NCBI GenBank assembly: GCA_963920575.1
Contig: OY986972.1
Location: forward strand, 5,721,115 to 5,785,114
Direction of reading: 5' to 3'
Length of the DNA: 64,000 bases
Source: Narthecium ossifragum
Lineage: Eukaryota > Streptophyta > Magnoliopsida > Dioscoreales > Nartheciaceae
The stretch's first letter is position 1; each line of letters starts with the position of its first letter. Positions 13,801-23,974 of the stretch are shown in pieces. Made by a program: the position numbers and the translations under genes. The notes under the pieces are model-generated. The model saw only the letters and a list, made by a program, of their open reading frames with translations. It did not search any database and was not told the origin of the DNA.

Positions 13801-16800
13801 CCGATACCTCTGTCGAGATGATCTTTGATCTTCGGCTCCGATGAAACCTCATGCCACCACAAATGGATTCATCTCATCTTCTCTCCTCTCACGTCATTGA
13901 CAGGCTCATCCCAATCTACCTCCTCTCCTTTCCCCTTCTCTCTAGTTGCAGCAAACCTTGTCTAGGAGGCCTCTATGTTGTTGGCACGAAAAATGTGGCG
14001 GCAGTTGACGTGGATTGTGCTGATGGTACAAACCATTTGAGACAAACGCCTTCATGACACATGCAGTGGCAATGCATTAGTTGCCTTGAGTGTTATTTTC
14101 ATTTGGTGCTTAAATAATCTTGGGATGGCTGTACCTATTACGCGAAAGCTTTTTCCCTAGATGAGAAGTCATGGAAATGTATAGCAAGTTCTTTTTTTCC
14201 CTTTAGTTTGGGTACTACAAATTTAGGAGCATTTCCTAGTCCTGATCTTAAGTATGCCACCAAGATGGCAATGTGTAATGCCTCGTGAGTCATTAGGTTT
14301 GCTAATTCATTAAGTGAGATGTTTTAATAAGGATAATAGAATAATTGTTGGAGGACATTTGGATTATTTGTATTGGACAATTGTTACATAATAAAAAGAT
14401 TTGCACATTTGATGTTGCTCTTTCTTGGACATTGTTTCAGTTTTCATGATGTTTCTACAATATAGGTGATTTCATGCTTCTTATTTGACTTGACAAATCG
14501 TGAGAGTCTTAATCGTAAGAATGGCCAGGATGTGGAATAAAATATTCCTTCTCAAGTTTGATAACTTAACAGATTAGCTCGTTATTATCTGTTGTTTGAA
14601 TGGATGAATTGTAAGCATTGCTACTTATACATTGGCGTTTATGTCAGTTCTATGTTGATTTTGGTACCTTTCTGTTTTCTTGGATGAAGCTGGACAAGCA
14701 GTTAGAGAATATCAGCCAAGTAGCTATAGTCATACACAATGATTGTGTATATCTGGCCCAGGAGATCTTAGCACTTGCTTTTGAGGTATGCATAAAAAAA
14801 CCAATCACATTCTATTCTTAGATTACCTTTTACTACGATTTTAATAAGGTAAGATATGTTTGTGGCTTTAGATATGCTATTATTGTTTTTATCTCAAGCA
14901 GTGCTTAGTCCTAGTGGTGATAAATTCTCTCGAAATTTACCTTTTTGGAAAATTATTTAATCATTTTACAGCATTTACAATACACTACACACATTCGTGT
15001 TTCAACTTGGTCCTATATGTTAGCAGATTTGGATTGAAATTTTTCTTGTTCTGTATTATCGGATCACATAATTATCAGGATTAAACATGTAACTAAAATT
15101 TATACTTCATTGACATGTAGCTGCGTATGCAATCATTGACCGATAATGGTTTTTATATTACCTTACTAAGGAAGACAATTGGTCTATCTTGGAGGTTGCA
15201 AATGTCTTTGAAAACTGTAAATAGTGCTTATACATGATTTTGCTGCAATATGCTGATAGGAATTGTCTATTCGTTCCAATGATTGCTGTCATCTGGGCAT
15301 CACATGATCTCCGTTCTAGCTGTTACAGAGGCTGGGGCCCCAAGACAGAGCTTCAACCCTCCGGCACGGGCATTCAACCCTTGGGCACATTTCTATTAGC
15401 TATGTAGATGGATTAGGAGGTTCGTACAACTAAAAAAGGTTAAAAAATGACTTTTAAGCATCGAACATCAATAAGAAATTTACTACTGCAGTTAGCAATA
15501 TACCTAATAGAATATATAAAATGAGTTTAGAGTGTTGCAAGCAAGGATTTCCTTGTCGATCAGCAACCTTGGTGCCGGCCGGAAAATATCGAGTTGGCGG
15601 CCCACCGGCTCGAAATCTAGGATCGGCTTTGGCTCTGGACTATTCAGCCTTGAGCCGATCGGCAGCAGACAGTGTCGGTCGACATTGGATTTGCCGGCTG
15701 GCAACTGGGTGGTTCCGGTCGGCACATCCAATGGGATCTATAAAGGAGGAAAAAAGAGAGGAAGAGGAGGAAAGAAGAGATGAAGAGGGAGAGGAAAGGG
15801 ATAGAGAGAGGGAAAAAAGAGAGAAGGGGAGGAGAAAAGGACGGAGGAAGGAGAAGGAGAATGAGAGGACGTTGTCGGCGGCGGCGAAAGGCAGGAGACG
15901 AGCTTTTTAGGGTTCGTTCAAAAGATAGGAGACGGCGAAAGGAGAGGATGTCTTATAGCTAAGTGGGTTTAGTTAACGGGTTTCGGGTTTTAAAACCCGT
16001 ATTCAAAGTTTTAAAATCCCTAAACCTAAGCCCCTCTTCACATACGTCCCCCCCCCCCCTCTTCTCTCGCGATCTACTGATGTCACCCACCTCCGACTCG
16101 TTCTTTCTCTCTCAGTCGCTTTCGCCGCCATCGCCTCTGAAGCTCATCTCCGGCTCCCCCAAAATCCCTTCGGTGACCTTCTCCGATGAAAACTTCACCG
16201 GCTCCTATCTCTCTCATCACACCTTGCCGACCGGCAAATAGGTCGCCATTGCCGGTGCCGGTAGCAAGTCTTGAGCCGGCGGCAATCCTTGATTGCAAGC
16301 GTACATGAATCAACAGTAAATTACATGTATATACTCTCATTGGCTCCACGTAATAATGAGGGTCTTGAGGGTGGATTCAATATGATACTCATTGTCTGTC
16401 TTTAGATACTCTAGATACTACTGGAATGTCATAGGATGTTAGTAACATTCCTAAAATTTCCTGATGAACTCTTTCCATCTGATAGGGTTCCTAGTGATTT
16501 TAATTCCTGTTGTACAGGTATCCGAATAATGAAGTCAATCGGCCAAGCGTGACTTTGAACACCCACATATATCTGCATGCATATGAACCATCGCCGTATG
16601 ATGCTGAAGATTATGATTCTCGTAATTACTATATCGGTGTAGCTGCGGATGGTGGGAATCATGGGATAACTAGGGAGCTTTTTGCCAAATCGGATCCATG
16701 TTATTCACTTTTGGCACTTTAGGACCCATCTCATGTTTTTTTTGCATAATAGGACCCCATACACGTAAGGAACACGCGTATAAAGTAAAACACGGATAGT

Positions 16801-19800
16801 TTTCCTTACGTGTATGGGGTCCTATTATGCAAAAAAAAAAAAACATGGGAGGTGGGGTCCTAAAGTGCTAAAAGTGAATAACATGGTCCGATTTGGCAAA
16901 AAATTCGATAACTAGGGTCCTCCATAAGAACCATAAGTACTGTGACATAGAGGCACTAGCTACTGAGAAATCTCGGAGCACTGCGGTGTAGAATATGCAT
17001 CGACATCGTATCTATGAGGATTGAAGAATTTTATCGGTTGTCATACTTTTATCTTGATCATAACTTGTCTTTAGTGTCATTAGTTGGGTCCATGTGTTGA
17101 TCTTTTAGTAATATTTAGTGCTTTTGTCGTAATCGGGCAAGATTTGGTTGATTAGATCTATCAGGTCGATGCTTTTTGGTCCAAGGGATGCATTCGGTAT
17201 TTCCCCAATGTTAGTAATTAATATAAGGAGGTCTCTCTCTCTCTCTTCTAATTCTCACATTAACAAAAGGGCCACTGTATGGGGAAGAGTAAGTGGAAGA
17301 GAACCTTTCCAGGGTTGTTGGAACCGTTGGAATCGCCAAATCATGTGGGGTCTTCTTTCCTTGGCATATGGACTTGTGGGATTCAATGCTTAGATCTTGT
17401 TTTGGACGCTTCCTTCACACAGGAATGAATCCACTCCCTTCTTTCAATACCCGAGCATCGACCCTTGTCTAGGTTGCACGAGCATAGGGTGAGGCCAGCT
17501 TGTGCGGGTACTTGCGGGGCATGCTCGAGTGTTCAATGAGTTGATGAGATAGATTAAGATTGAAAGATTTGTGGGACCCATGGTTGGATTGCTGATCACG
17601 GGCTATACCGGCAATGTGTCGGGCTATGAGGCTGATCCGGTGTAGCCCTTGAGAGAGACCAGGATTGATGGTCAATGCAAATTTTGTGTTGGGATAGGGG
17701 ACTTGTGGGTGGCACTGCTAGAAATGTTTGTCAGGATGCACATCAGCTTCTCAACACTGCGGAGATAGAGGCACAATTGTATGACAAGGTCAATCCTCAA
17801 AGCTGCAGGTTGGCATCTCTCTAGGTAGGTGGAATATGAGAACAACACTAGTCATGGTCGACGGCGTGTACGCTGGATGCCTCTTTTGGAATTTTGTTAG
17901 CTAGAGATTTGTCCTTTCATAGTCGATAGGTGATTTGGACCATGGACTACCGTGCCATTAGCACGCTCCATGCCAGTTACTAGCATGGCCCTGTGGGCAC
18001 AGCTTGTGCTGGTCAGCACAAAGTTTGCAACCGGCATAAGGTTTACCAACACTAGGCATATTGTGTCGATATTCTTTTGGCAGCATAAGTAATGGTTCGT
18101 GCCGATCGTACAAAGAAATTCATGATTGAGACCGCTAGACTAGATCTCTGAGTTTTGTATGGTCTTATTCAATTAGTGATGAACCTGCCTTTCAAAACTC
18201 ATGATGGTATGTCAGGCTGGAGCATTTTAAACATGTTAGTTTGCTAATAGCTTCCGCTGCTCCTCGTTGAAGGTAATATATTGGTGACTTTCTCAAAGTT
18301 CAAGTTCTTGGAAAAGTTTTTGACCTCCTTTCTTGCATTTGTGGTAAGACAAGTCTGTTTTCGATGTTTCAACTATCTTATCTTTTGTTGTCATTGTACG
18401 CTTGTTGTAAATAGCTATATTGACTACTTAAATGCAATTAGCAATTATAGATGCAAAAGTACATTCCTCTTGCAAAGCTTCTTTGTTCTGTTGTTTGGTT
18501 GAAAGCTCTAGTGGATGTACAAGAGTTAGTTTGGAAGTGGTAAATGAAAAATTGATTGAAATTTTCTTTGTTGTAGAGGTATTGTCTCAGATGTTGATGC
18601 TTTCTCTTTTTTGTGCACAAGAAATGCTTATATTAGGGATATATGCGATAAGTTCTCAGTTCTCTACACTTTCAGTTTCGTGCAGATTTTCCAAGTGGCT
18701 TAAAGCAGCAAGCGATTTTTGTTGACATGGCACCACATTTTTATCAAATGGCAGAAGACATATTGCAAAAGCAAGTTCAGTTGGTTTACAGTAGCTTGTC
18801 GGAGGTTGTGCTATGTGCATTATATGCACTATTCTCGTAGACAATGTTGTACTTGTTCTCCTTCAGAACTTGACTACTCTTTTTCTTCCATATCTATAAT
18901 GTGCTGATTTCCAGGCTATAGACGGTGCAAATGGATTTCAAAATACGCATCAATCTCAACAATACGAATCAGCCAAGTTTTGTATCGATCAGGTATTCAA
19001 TCTCAACCATGTGAATCAGCAATATAATTCTATCAATTGATGTGATAATTCCTACCATTGAATAATCAAAACTTCTTGATTCTACTTATTCTTTGTGTTT
19101 CTTATAAACCTTGAGCTTTCTTTGTGGCTGGTATTATCCTTTTTCCTTTCACCGGGGATACCTGGTTGCAAAGAGAATATCATGTACAAGGACATTTGAG
19201 ATCTACAAAACATGTAACGGCATCTGGAGGTGGGGTCTCAGAGTCTTTTGCCAAAACAGTCCCAGACTATACCCAAAACCCCTTTAAGCTAACTTGCCCG
19301 CTAACAGATTTAGCTCACATGGAATATACAAACAAGCACCTCCAACTGCGACATCGTCCAGCAAACACGCTGGAGAGTGGAGGCGCTCAACGAAGAAATG
19401 CTGCCAGTGTTGCCGGCCCATTAAAAGGTCCACCTCATCTGTGGAGTCCTACTCGAAGATGACCCTCTTGTTGCCCTTTCGCATAATCTCCTCCAAGCCT
19501 CCCAAGAAAGCCTAAAGCTCTTTTTCCACATCTATAACACTGACACCCTTTCCTCTATGACCCAATCAAGGACACCGTTGGGTCTGCAAGCAGCCACACC
19601 AATGCCAGTTAACCTGGTCAACATGCTGACAGAGGCATCAGGTTGGACAACAATAGAATCCTCTCTAGCCAGACGCTCAGGCTGATGTGGGCCATACCTT
19701 CATACCTTCAGTTCCCATTCCTTAGCAAGCCAAGCCGCCGTCCTTCCCAATTCTAGCGGGCAACATACCTCTTTATTCAGCACTTGAGATAGTTAGTTGT

Positions 19801-22197
19801 TTGATTTGAATTGAGTTTTAATGCTTCTTAATTGTGCTGATTCTTATCGTGTCCTGTCGACTTTACTAAGATGCCATGAAAGACATTAAGGTGGAGGTTT
19901 TATATGTCTTATTTAATGTTTGTGGATTGCCAATTAAGTGAAGAAAGGGTGTGGAAGGTTATTATTTAAATATTTGTCTTTGTAGTTCTCTCGCTAGAGT
20001 GAGTAATTCCCAGTTTAAAATCAATGGCTTGGTTGCTTTGAGTGGCATCCTTGATTAGTAGTGTCGAGCAGCATCTGTTCCCCTCAGCCGGCTGTCATCC
20101 GGGTTATTCTTTTTTGTGGTTGAAACCTCTTAGCTTCAATCCACATCTAGCCCCCTCATTTGTGGTTCATCTCTATCTTACCTTTTTGTCGATTAGAACA
20201 AAGCCCGTGTTACCTTCGAAGTGCCATCTTGACAAATCTTGAATAACATATTACCATGATAGCCCACTCTATGTGCTCTTGATATTTCTTAGTTAAAGAT
20301 GAATTGATTAGTTGTGGTGAGAAGCCGGAGAAGAGAAGGGTAAATACCGAGACCCGTATGTCTTAATAAGTTAGAAATTAGACCCCATATTGTATTTTAA
20401 TGTATAATCCGCTCGGCACCAAGTCAAGCTGACCAGCTCGAGCCAATGCTGAGTTGCAATTATGCAATATTCCAAGTGTCTGAGGCAGGCTTGAAAGCCC
20501 TTGTTTCTCACTGGATCGACAAAAAGTCGGCCAGCACATACAGTTGGCACTGCGACCTTGGTTAAAACCAATAAGAAAAGGTCTACTGAAACCAGACCTG
20601 TACGAGGGCATTTTTTCTGTTTCCAGCCAAGTTTCGAATCAGCTTTCACCAAAACCAAGCTGTTTTGGCAGGAATGGATTGCAAATTGTTAGCTTAACTT
20701 TGTTTTACCAAGTAATCATAGGTAATTATAAATCCGTCGACATGTATCATTTCCTATTATGCAACAAATCTAGCCATATCCCAAGTTTTTGGATCGATGT
20801 ATGATAATTTACATTTCCTTATTTCAATGGCGGTGACACTATAACTCCAGTCCCCCAAATTAACCAGCTCAGGCCAAAGTTGATTGTGTTAATGGTTGCT
20901 GGAAAGCTTGCAACAGAGAGATACTTGTAGAATGTACATATACATATTAGACAGCCTACAGGATCAATTTCTTTCTAGTTCTTTAGGATGCTCGAGATTT
21001 AAAGTTGTAGAAAGTAGAAAGAATAAATTGGATAGTTGTGATACTTAACTGTCTGAACAGTATACTTGTGGTCCTTCTCTACCAGCTATGCAAAATTAAC
21101 TTCTTAGATCAGTGCATCTCTTTGTTAGAGTATTAGATCCTCAGCAAACTTAGTTTTTGAGGCATGTCATTTTCAGATATCTATACTCTCTAGCATCATG
21201 ACAGATTTGTGGCCTTACCTGTTGCTCTGGCCTTTTGAGTTTTAAGAAATAAGAACCAGGTAAGAGTTATCTGTATTCTTTCTGGGTTTTTCAAAGATTA
21301 ATTTATAGATCATGCTCAGGTTATTTTCATCTTGGAGAAAATACATATCATATGGGAACCACTCATGCCAACAGCAACATACAAGAGAACTATGTGTGTA
21401 TTATTGGACCTGGTCTTCTCTGAAATCACGAAAGATATGCTCCTTCTAGATGACATGGCTGCCGAAGAAACTTTGCAGGTACATCCTATAATCTGCAGAA
21501 TTCGTACTTTCCTAAAATAATTTAAATGCCAATATATTTGATCATCTTTTCAGCTTCAGAGACTGATTCACATGACACTGGACAACCTTTCCTCTGTGTT
21601 CAAGACTCTCATTGCTGATGAGGCTGACAAGGAAAGGTTCCTGAATAACTTGATATGGGCTCAATTAGAAGAGATGATTCCAGGTTTACGAAAATTGCGG
21701 AAGCTTGGAGGTATGCCATGCTCTTTTTATTATACTAGTCATGCTCTTGATTTTAATAGTATCAAAGTTCAACTTCTGACTAATGGTACCATTGAACCTA
21801 CTAGATTTGTTTGATATGCCGCTAAAATCGATTACAACATCCTGGGAAACTGGAGATCTGATTAATTGTGGTTTTACCCCATCTGAGGTATGCTTTACAC
21901 AATATTAGTGTGATTAGATTAAGCAGGGTGAAAGCAGTATTCAAACATTGTGGTTTTTTTCTGCGGAAGAGTTCAAAAATTAGTTGCTGAGATGTGATGT
22001 GATGTAAATGTAACCTTGCATTTTACACCTTGGAGTATATAATTTTGTAATACTCTCCAGTTTTTCTAAGATATATCTCATGCTTACAACCTTTTCCTGT
22101 GCAGGTGGACAATTTTGTGAAAGCAATTTTCGCTGATTCTCCTCTCAGAAAGGAGTGTTTATGGAGGATACGGCCTACGCCTTCACAGAACTCATAA
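1841..22197 (+). CDS. ZW10: Centromere/kinetochore protein ZW10 homolog, 14 exons, complete
   Basis: ZW10 is a subunit of the ER-associated Dsl1/NRZ tethering complex for Golgi-to-ER vesicles (plant MAG2/MIP complex); in animals it also works in the kinetochore RZZ complex. Inferred exons: 1841-2389, 2491-2628, 3030-3203, 6026-6184, 9669-9902, 9989-10135, 10921-11013, 14690-14785, 18676-18804, 18915-18992, 21320-21478, 21554-21710, 21805-21887, 22105-22197. All phases join without a stop and give about 762 residues, close to the family length of 740-780. Recognisable blocks are the N-terminal helical region (residues 1-183), EVVGILDYGL at the exon 2/3 join and ADFPSGLKQQ in exon 9. The ATG at 1841 is the first in frame and opens the conserved MDVLLGSIDVRDLL. 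Exon 8 could start slightly upstream of 14690. The introns are large and loaded with TEs. The gene converges with the Argonaute gene downstream. Confidence 0.92.
5411..5555. repeat. Possible short MITE with imperfect inverted ends
   Basis: In ZW10 intron 3, GGATGTTTGGTTG near 5417 is matched in inverted orientation by CAACCGAACACC near 5541, and both are followed inward by a GCATTG/GATGCAG-like block. This gives an imperfect hairpin of about 140 bp. I could not define a clean target duplication, so this is a weak call. Confidence 0.35.
6702..9001 (-). mobile_element. Probable degraded solo LTR in ZW10 intron 4
   Basis: The block of about 2.3 kb starts TGTTAC and ends GCAACA. It is flanked by TGCTC (6697-6701) and TGCTT (9002-9006), a 4-of-5 match that could be a decayed target duplication. 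Two related segments, about 7020-7420 and 7640-8060, are spaced by about 620 bp and share phrases such as AAGTCTTCAGGTGG/AAGTTTTCAGGTGG. ORFs inside, including 7945-8616, have low-complexity products and look non-coding. A hAT-like element sits inside it. Ends and orientation are tentative. Confidence 0.4.
8257..8521. mobile_element. Nonautonomous hAT-like TIR element (copy A)
   Basis: The element begins CAAGGATTCCCGAGCC and ends with the inverted GGCACGGCAATCCTTG. It is bracketed by a perfect 8-bp duplication ATAGGTGG (8249-8256 and 8522-8529). An 8-bp duplication and CAAGG-type termini fit the hAT superfamily. The interior is GC-rich with repeated GTGCCGGTCGGCA-like words and no transposase. 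It is inserted in the probable solo LTR. Confidence 0.7.
11945..12045 (-). mobile_element. SINE-like, tRNA-related repeat (copy 1)
   Basis: Read on the minus strand this copy shares GACGG(T/C)TGTGTT, then CCGTAGG, then a B-box-like GGGTTCGAAGGTTGGTCAT, with copies at 34187-34300 and 42875-42950. The order of an A-box-like and a B-box-like block suggests a tRNA-derived SINE. It lies in ZW10 intron 7. I see no intact tail in this copy. Confidence 0.5.
12590..13219. mobile_element. Degenerate element related to the hAT-like family
   Basis: This part of ZW10 intron 7 is rich in GTGCCAGCAC/TGCCGAC words like the interiors of copies A and B, and ends in AATCCTTG at 13212-13219, the family's terminal sequence. 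I could not find the matching left end or a target duplication, so the start is a guess. Confidence 0.3.
15542..16291. mobile_element. Nonautonomous hAT-like TIR element (copy B)
   Basis: It starts CAAGGATTTCC and ends GGCGGCAATCCTTG, the same termini as copy A. It is flanked by GTTGCAAG (15534-15541) and ATTGCAAG (16292-16299), an 8-bp duplication with one mismatch. The interior carries a long purine-rich GA block (about 15740-15860) and a pyrimidine-rich block (about 16030-16150). It lies in ZW10 intron 8. Confidence 0.6.
16518..17000 (+). pseudogene. Unidentified coding-like fragment interrupted by a fold-back element
   Basis: After an acceptor-like TTGTACAG, an open frame encodes a well-composed peptide with features such as YPNNEVNRPSV and AYEPSPYDAEDY. 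A 232-bp TIR element (16675-16906) splits it, and the frame continues on the far side to a stop near 16990. I do not recognise the family; it does not resemble ZW10 and cannot be read in phase with the neighbouring ZW10 exons. It may be a captured exon or a retrocopy fragment in ZW10 intron 8. Confidence 0.4.
16675..16906. mobile_element. Fold-back, MULE-like MITE with 10-bp target duplication
   Basis: Both ends are the same sequence in inverted orientation: GAGCTTTTTGCCAAATCGGA at left against GAATTTTTTGCCAAATCGGA read inward from the right. The match runs through almost the whole element, including CATACACGTAAGG/CCTTACGTGTATG, leaving a loop of only about 30 bp. It is flanked by perfect GATAACTAGG copies (16665-16674 and 16907-16916). 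A 10-bp duplication fits Mutator-like elements (usually 8-11 bp). It has no coding capacity. Confidence 0.85.
17930..18130. repeat. Degenerate GTGCC-rich repeat, hAT-family relative
   Basis: A stretch in ZW10 intron 8 has repeated TGTGCTGGTCAGCACA-like words similar to the interiors of copies A and B, and ends near CATGATTGAG. Ends are too decayed to define. Confidence 0.3.
19290..19710 (-). pseudogene. LINE-type RNase H (RVT_3-like) remnant
   Basis: On the minus strand, short frames read PDAS...GIGVAACRPNG followed, after a break, by LGGLEEIMRKGNKRVIFE and DSTDEVDLL. This is the layout of the RNase H-like domain at the end of plant LINE ORF2 proteins, with the metal-binding D and E positions suggested. 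Several stops and frameshifts show an old dead copy in ZW10 intron 10. Confidence 0.45.
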
Positions 22198-23974
22198 CTT
22201 ATGCTTTCTTCTCGAAAGCCATGACAAGACAAGACAAGACGCTTGATGGGTTTTTAAAGCCCTTTGTGTATATATATATATAATATGTTGAAAAAGACAT
22301 TGCGTAAAATAGTAGAAGCTTACTTGTGCCGCTCGAGTTCGACAGGAGCAGCTGAGAGCTCCCAGTTCGGGTTCGGCTCTTGTCAACTCGAGCCAGCCAG
22401 CTCGCAATCATGGATTTTAAAGCTATGAGAGGGAGGCCTCCGACTACAAGCATTTGTCTGCTCGGCTAATGGCCACTCTGACTAGCGAACCTGTTGGATG
22501 CTGCATCAGTCTCCATGGATTAGGGACGAGGAGTAGAAGCTGGAACGCCGCTGGATGCCACGAAACCCTGTTCCTACTGCTGCGTGGAAGTTGGAAGAGA
22601 TGGGTGTGTTCGTGGGTGTATTCGATAGGCGTTGATGATGTGTTTGTTATTAAGATGTAACCATTGGGTTGAAATCCAAAGGTTGCAATCTAGTTTTGTT
22701 TGACAACATATTAAATGACTAAAATACTCCTAATGAATCTTATTCCATTCTAGTTTGAATTTGAATCAACAGACTAATTGACCAATTAAAAATAAATTAA
22801 CATGGTATTTTGGTTATTATTTCTTGAGAGATTTAGAATAATTATATAAATATCTCTATTGTAATCTCACTCTTCTATTCTTCGACCCATCTAACTCAAT
22901 GAACCAAATTGTTTCTTGATTGGGTTAAAATAAATCGCATTGATTGAATTTGCTAAAACAAATTTGATAGCAGGGGGGGCTTTTTGCAAAAAAAGCCAAT
23001 AAGAGTAGGCAAAATACATATAAAACAAGAGAGGGCTTCCGCAATATACGTGGTGAGGTATTTGCTAAATTTAGCCCTCCAGATTATCAACCTTATAAAG
23101 AGCAATAATGGTTACAATTATTTCTCTTATATTAATTTATTTATATGTATATTTTCCTAAGTTAACTTTGTATATTTTTATCATATTCGTTAGTTTTAAA
23201 TATACATAAGGAGTAAAAACAGTTATACATAACCACCCCTTATAATGTTAACCTTATATGATATTCATACTAATAAATTAATCAAATTTGATTTTTATAA
23301 TCGAATCATCTATTAATCTGATGATTACCCTTCCAGGTGGCAGGGGTCCCACCTAGTCTTCTATATATTATCAGGCAATTGGCTCAACTAATAAATACAA
23401 ACCAAATGATAAGACAAATACAAATAGAGCATAACCAGGCCTCCAAGCATTATATTTGTTAGGAAAAGTTAAAGCTTAAAAAGGCATTTTCATCCCATCT
23501 CATATATAATAAATTTTGAGAGCGGTAAAATTACAAAGGTAAATCTCACAAGAGTAACAATTAAGAGGTTACATGTTACTTATATTTGAATAGCAACAGT
23601 AAATTTTAACTTATAATGCTCAATACATTAATAAATTCAATGTATTCTCTCTCTTGATTCCCCTCCCACTACTTTCTCACCCCTTTACATCCCATATATA
23701 TGAGATGGGATGAAAATTCCATACAGGTAAAACTTGAGCTATACTTAGAGGTGATCATCCCCAGGAACAAATTCCATAAAGTTAAAATGCCAAAATTCAC
23801 CACAAACCAAAACTCCAAAGTGAAACCACCCAAAGGGCTTGAAAACCTATACCCGACAATTTTCACCTATGCCTCAGATATACATCACTTACACCTATAT
23901 GTAAATCTATCCAAAAATTAGCCACATGTATAGAGCTGAAACCTATACTAGAAATATGGTATTTGCAAAAAGAC
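22198..23974. other. Convergent intergenic region between ZW10 and Argonaute
   Basis: The left part is the ZW10 3'UTR, with a TA microsatellite at about 22268-22283. The right part holds the Argonaute 3'UTR. Between them lies AT-rich sequence with a dispersed repeat at about 23095-23215. No gene was recognised. Confidence 0.6.
23095..23215. repeat. Dispersed AT-rich repeat (copy at 23 kb)
   Basis: This copy shares AGCAATAATGGTTACAATT and the later TATATTTTCCTAAGTTAA and ATATTTTTATCAT blocks with about 40060-40205; the opening motif also occurs near 11710. This suggests a dispersed AT-rich family, perhaps a MITE. Confidence 0.5.
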
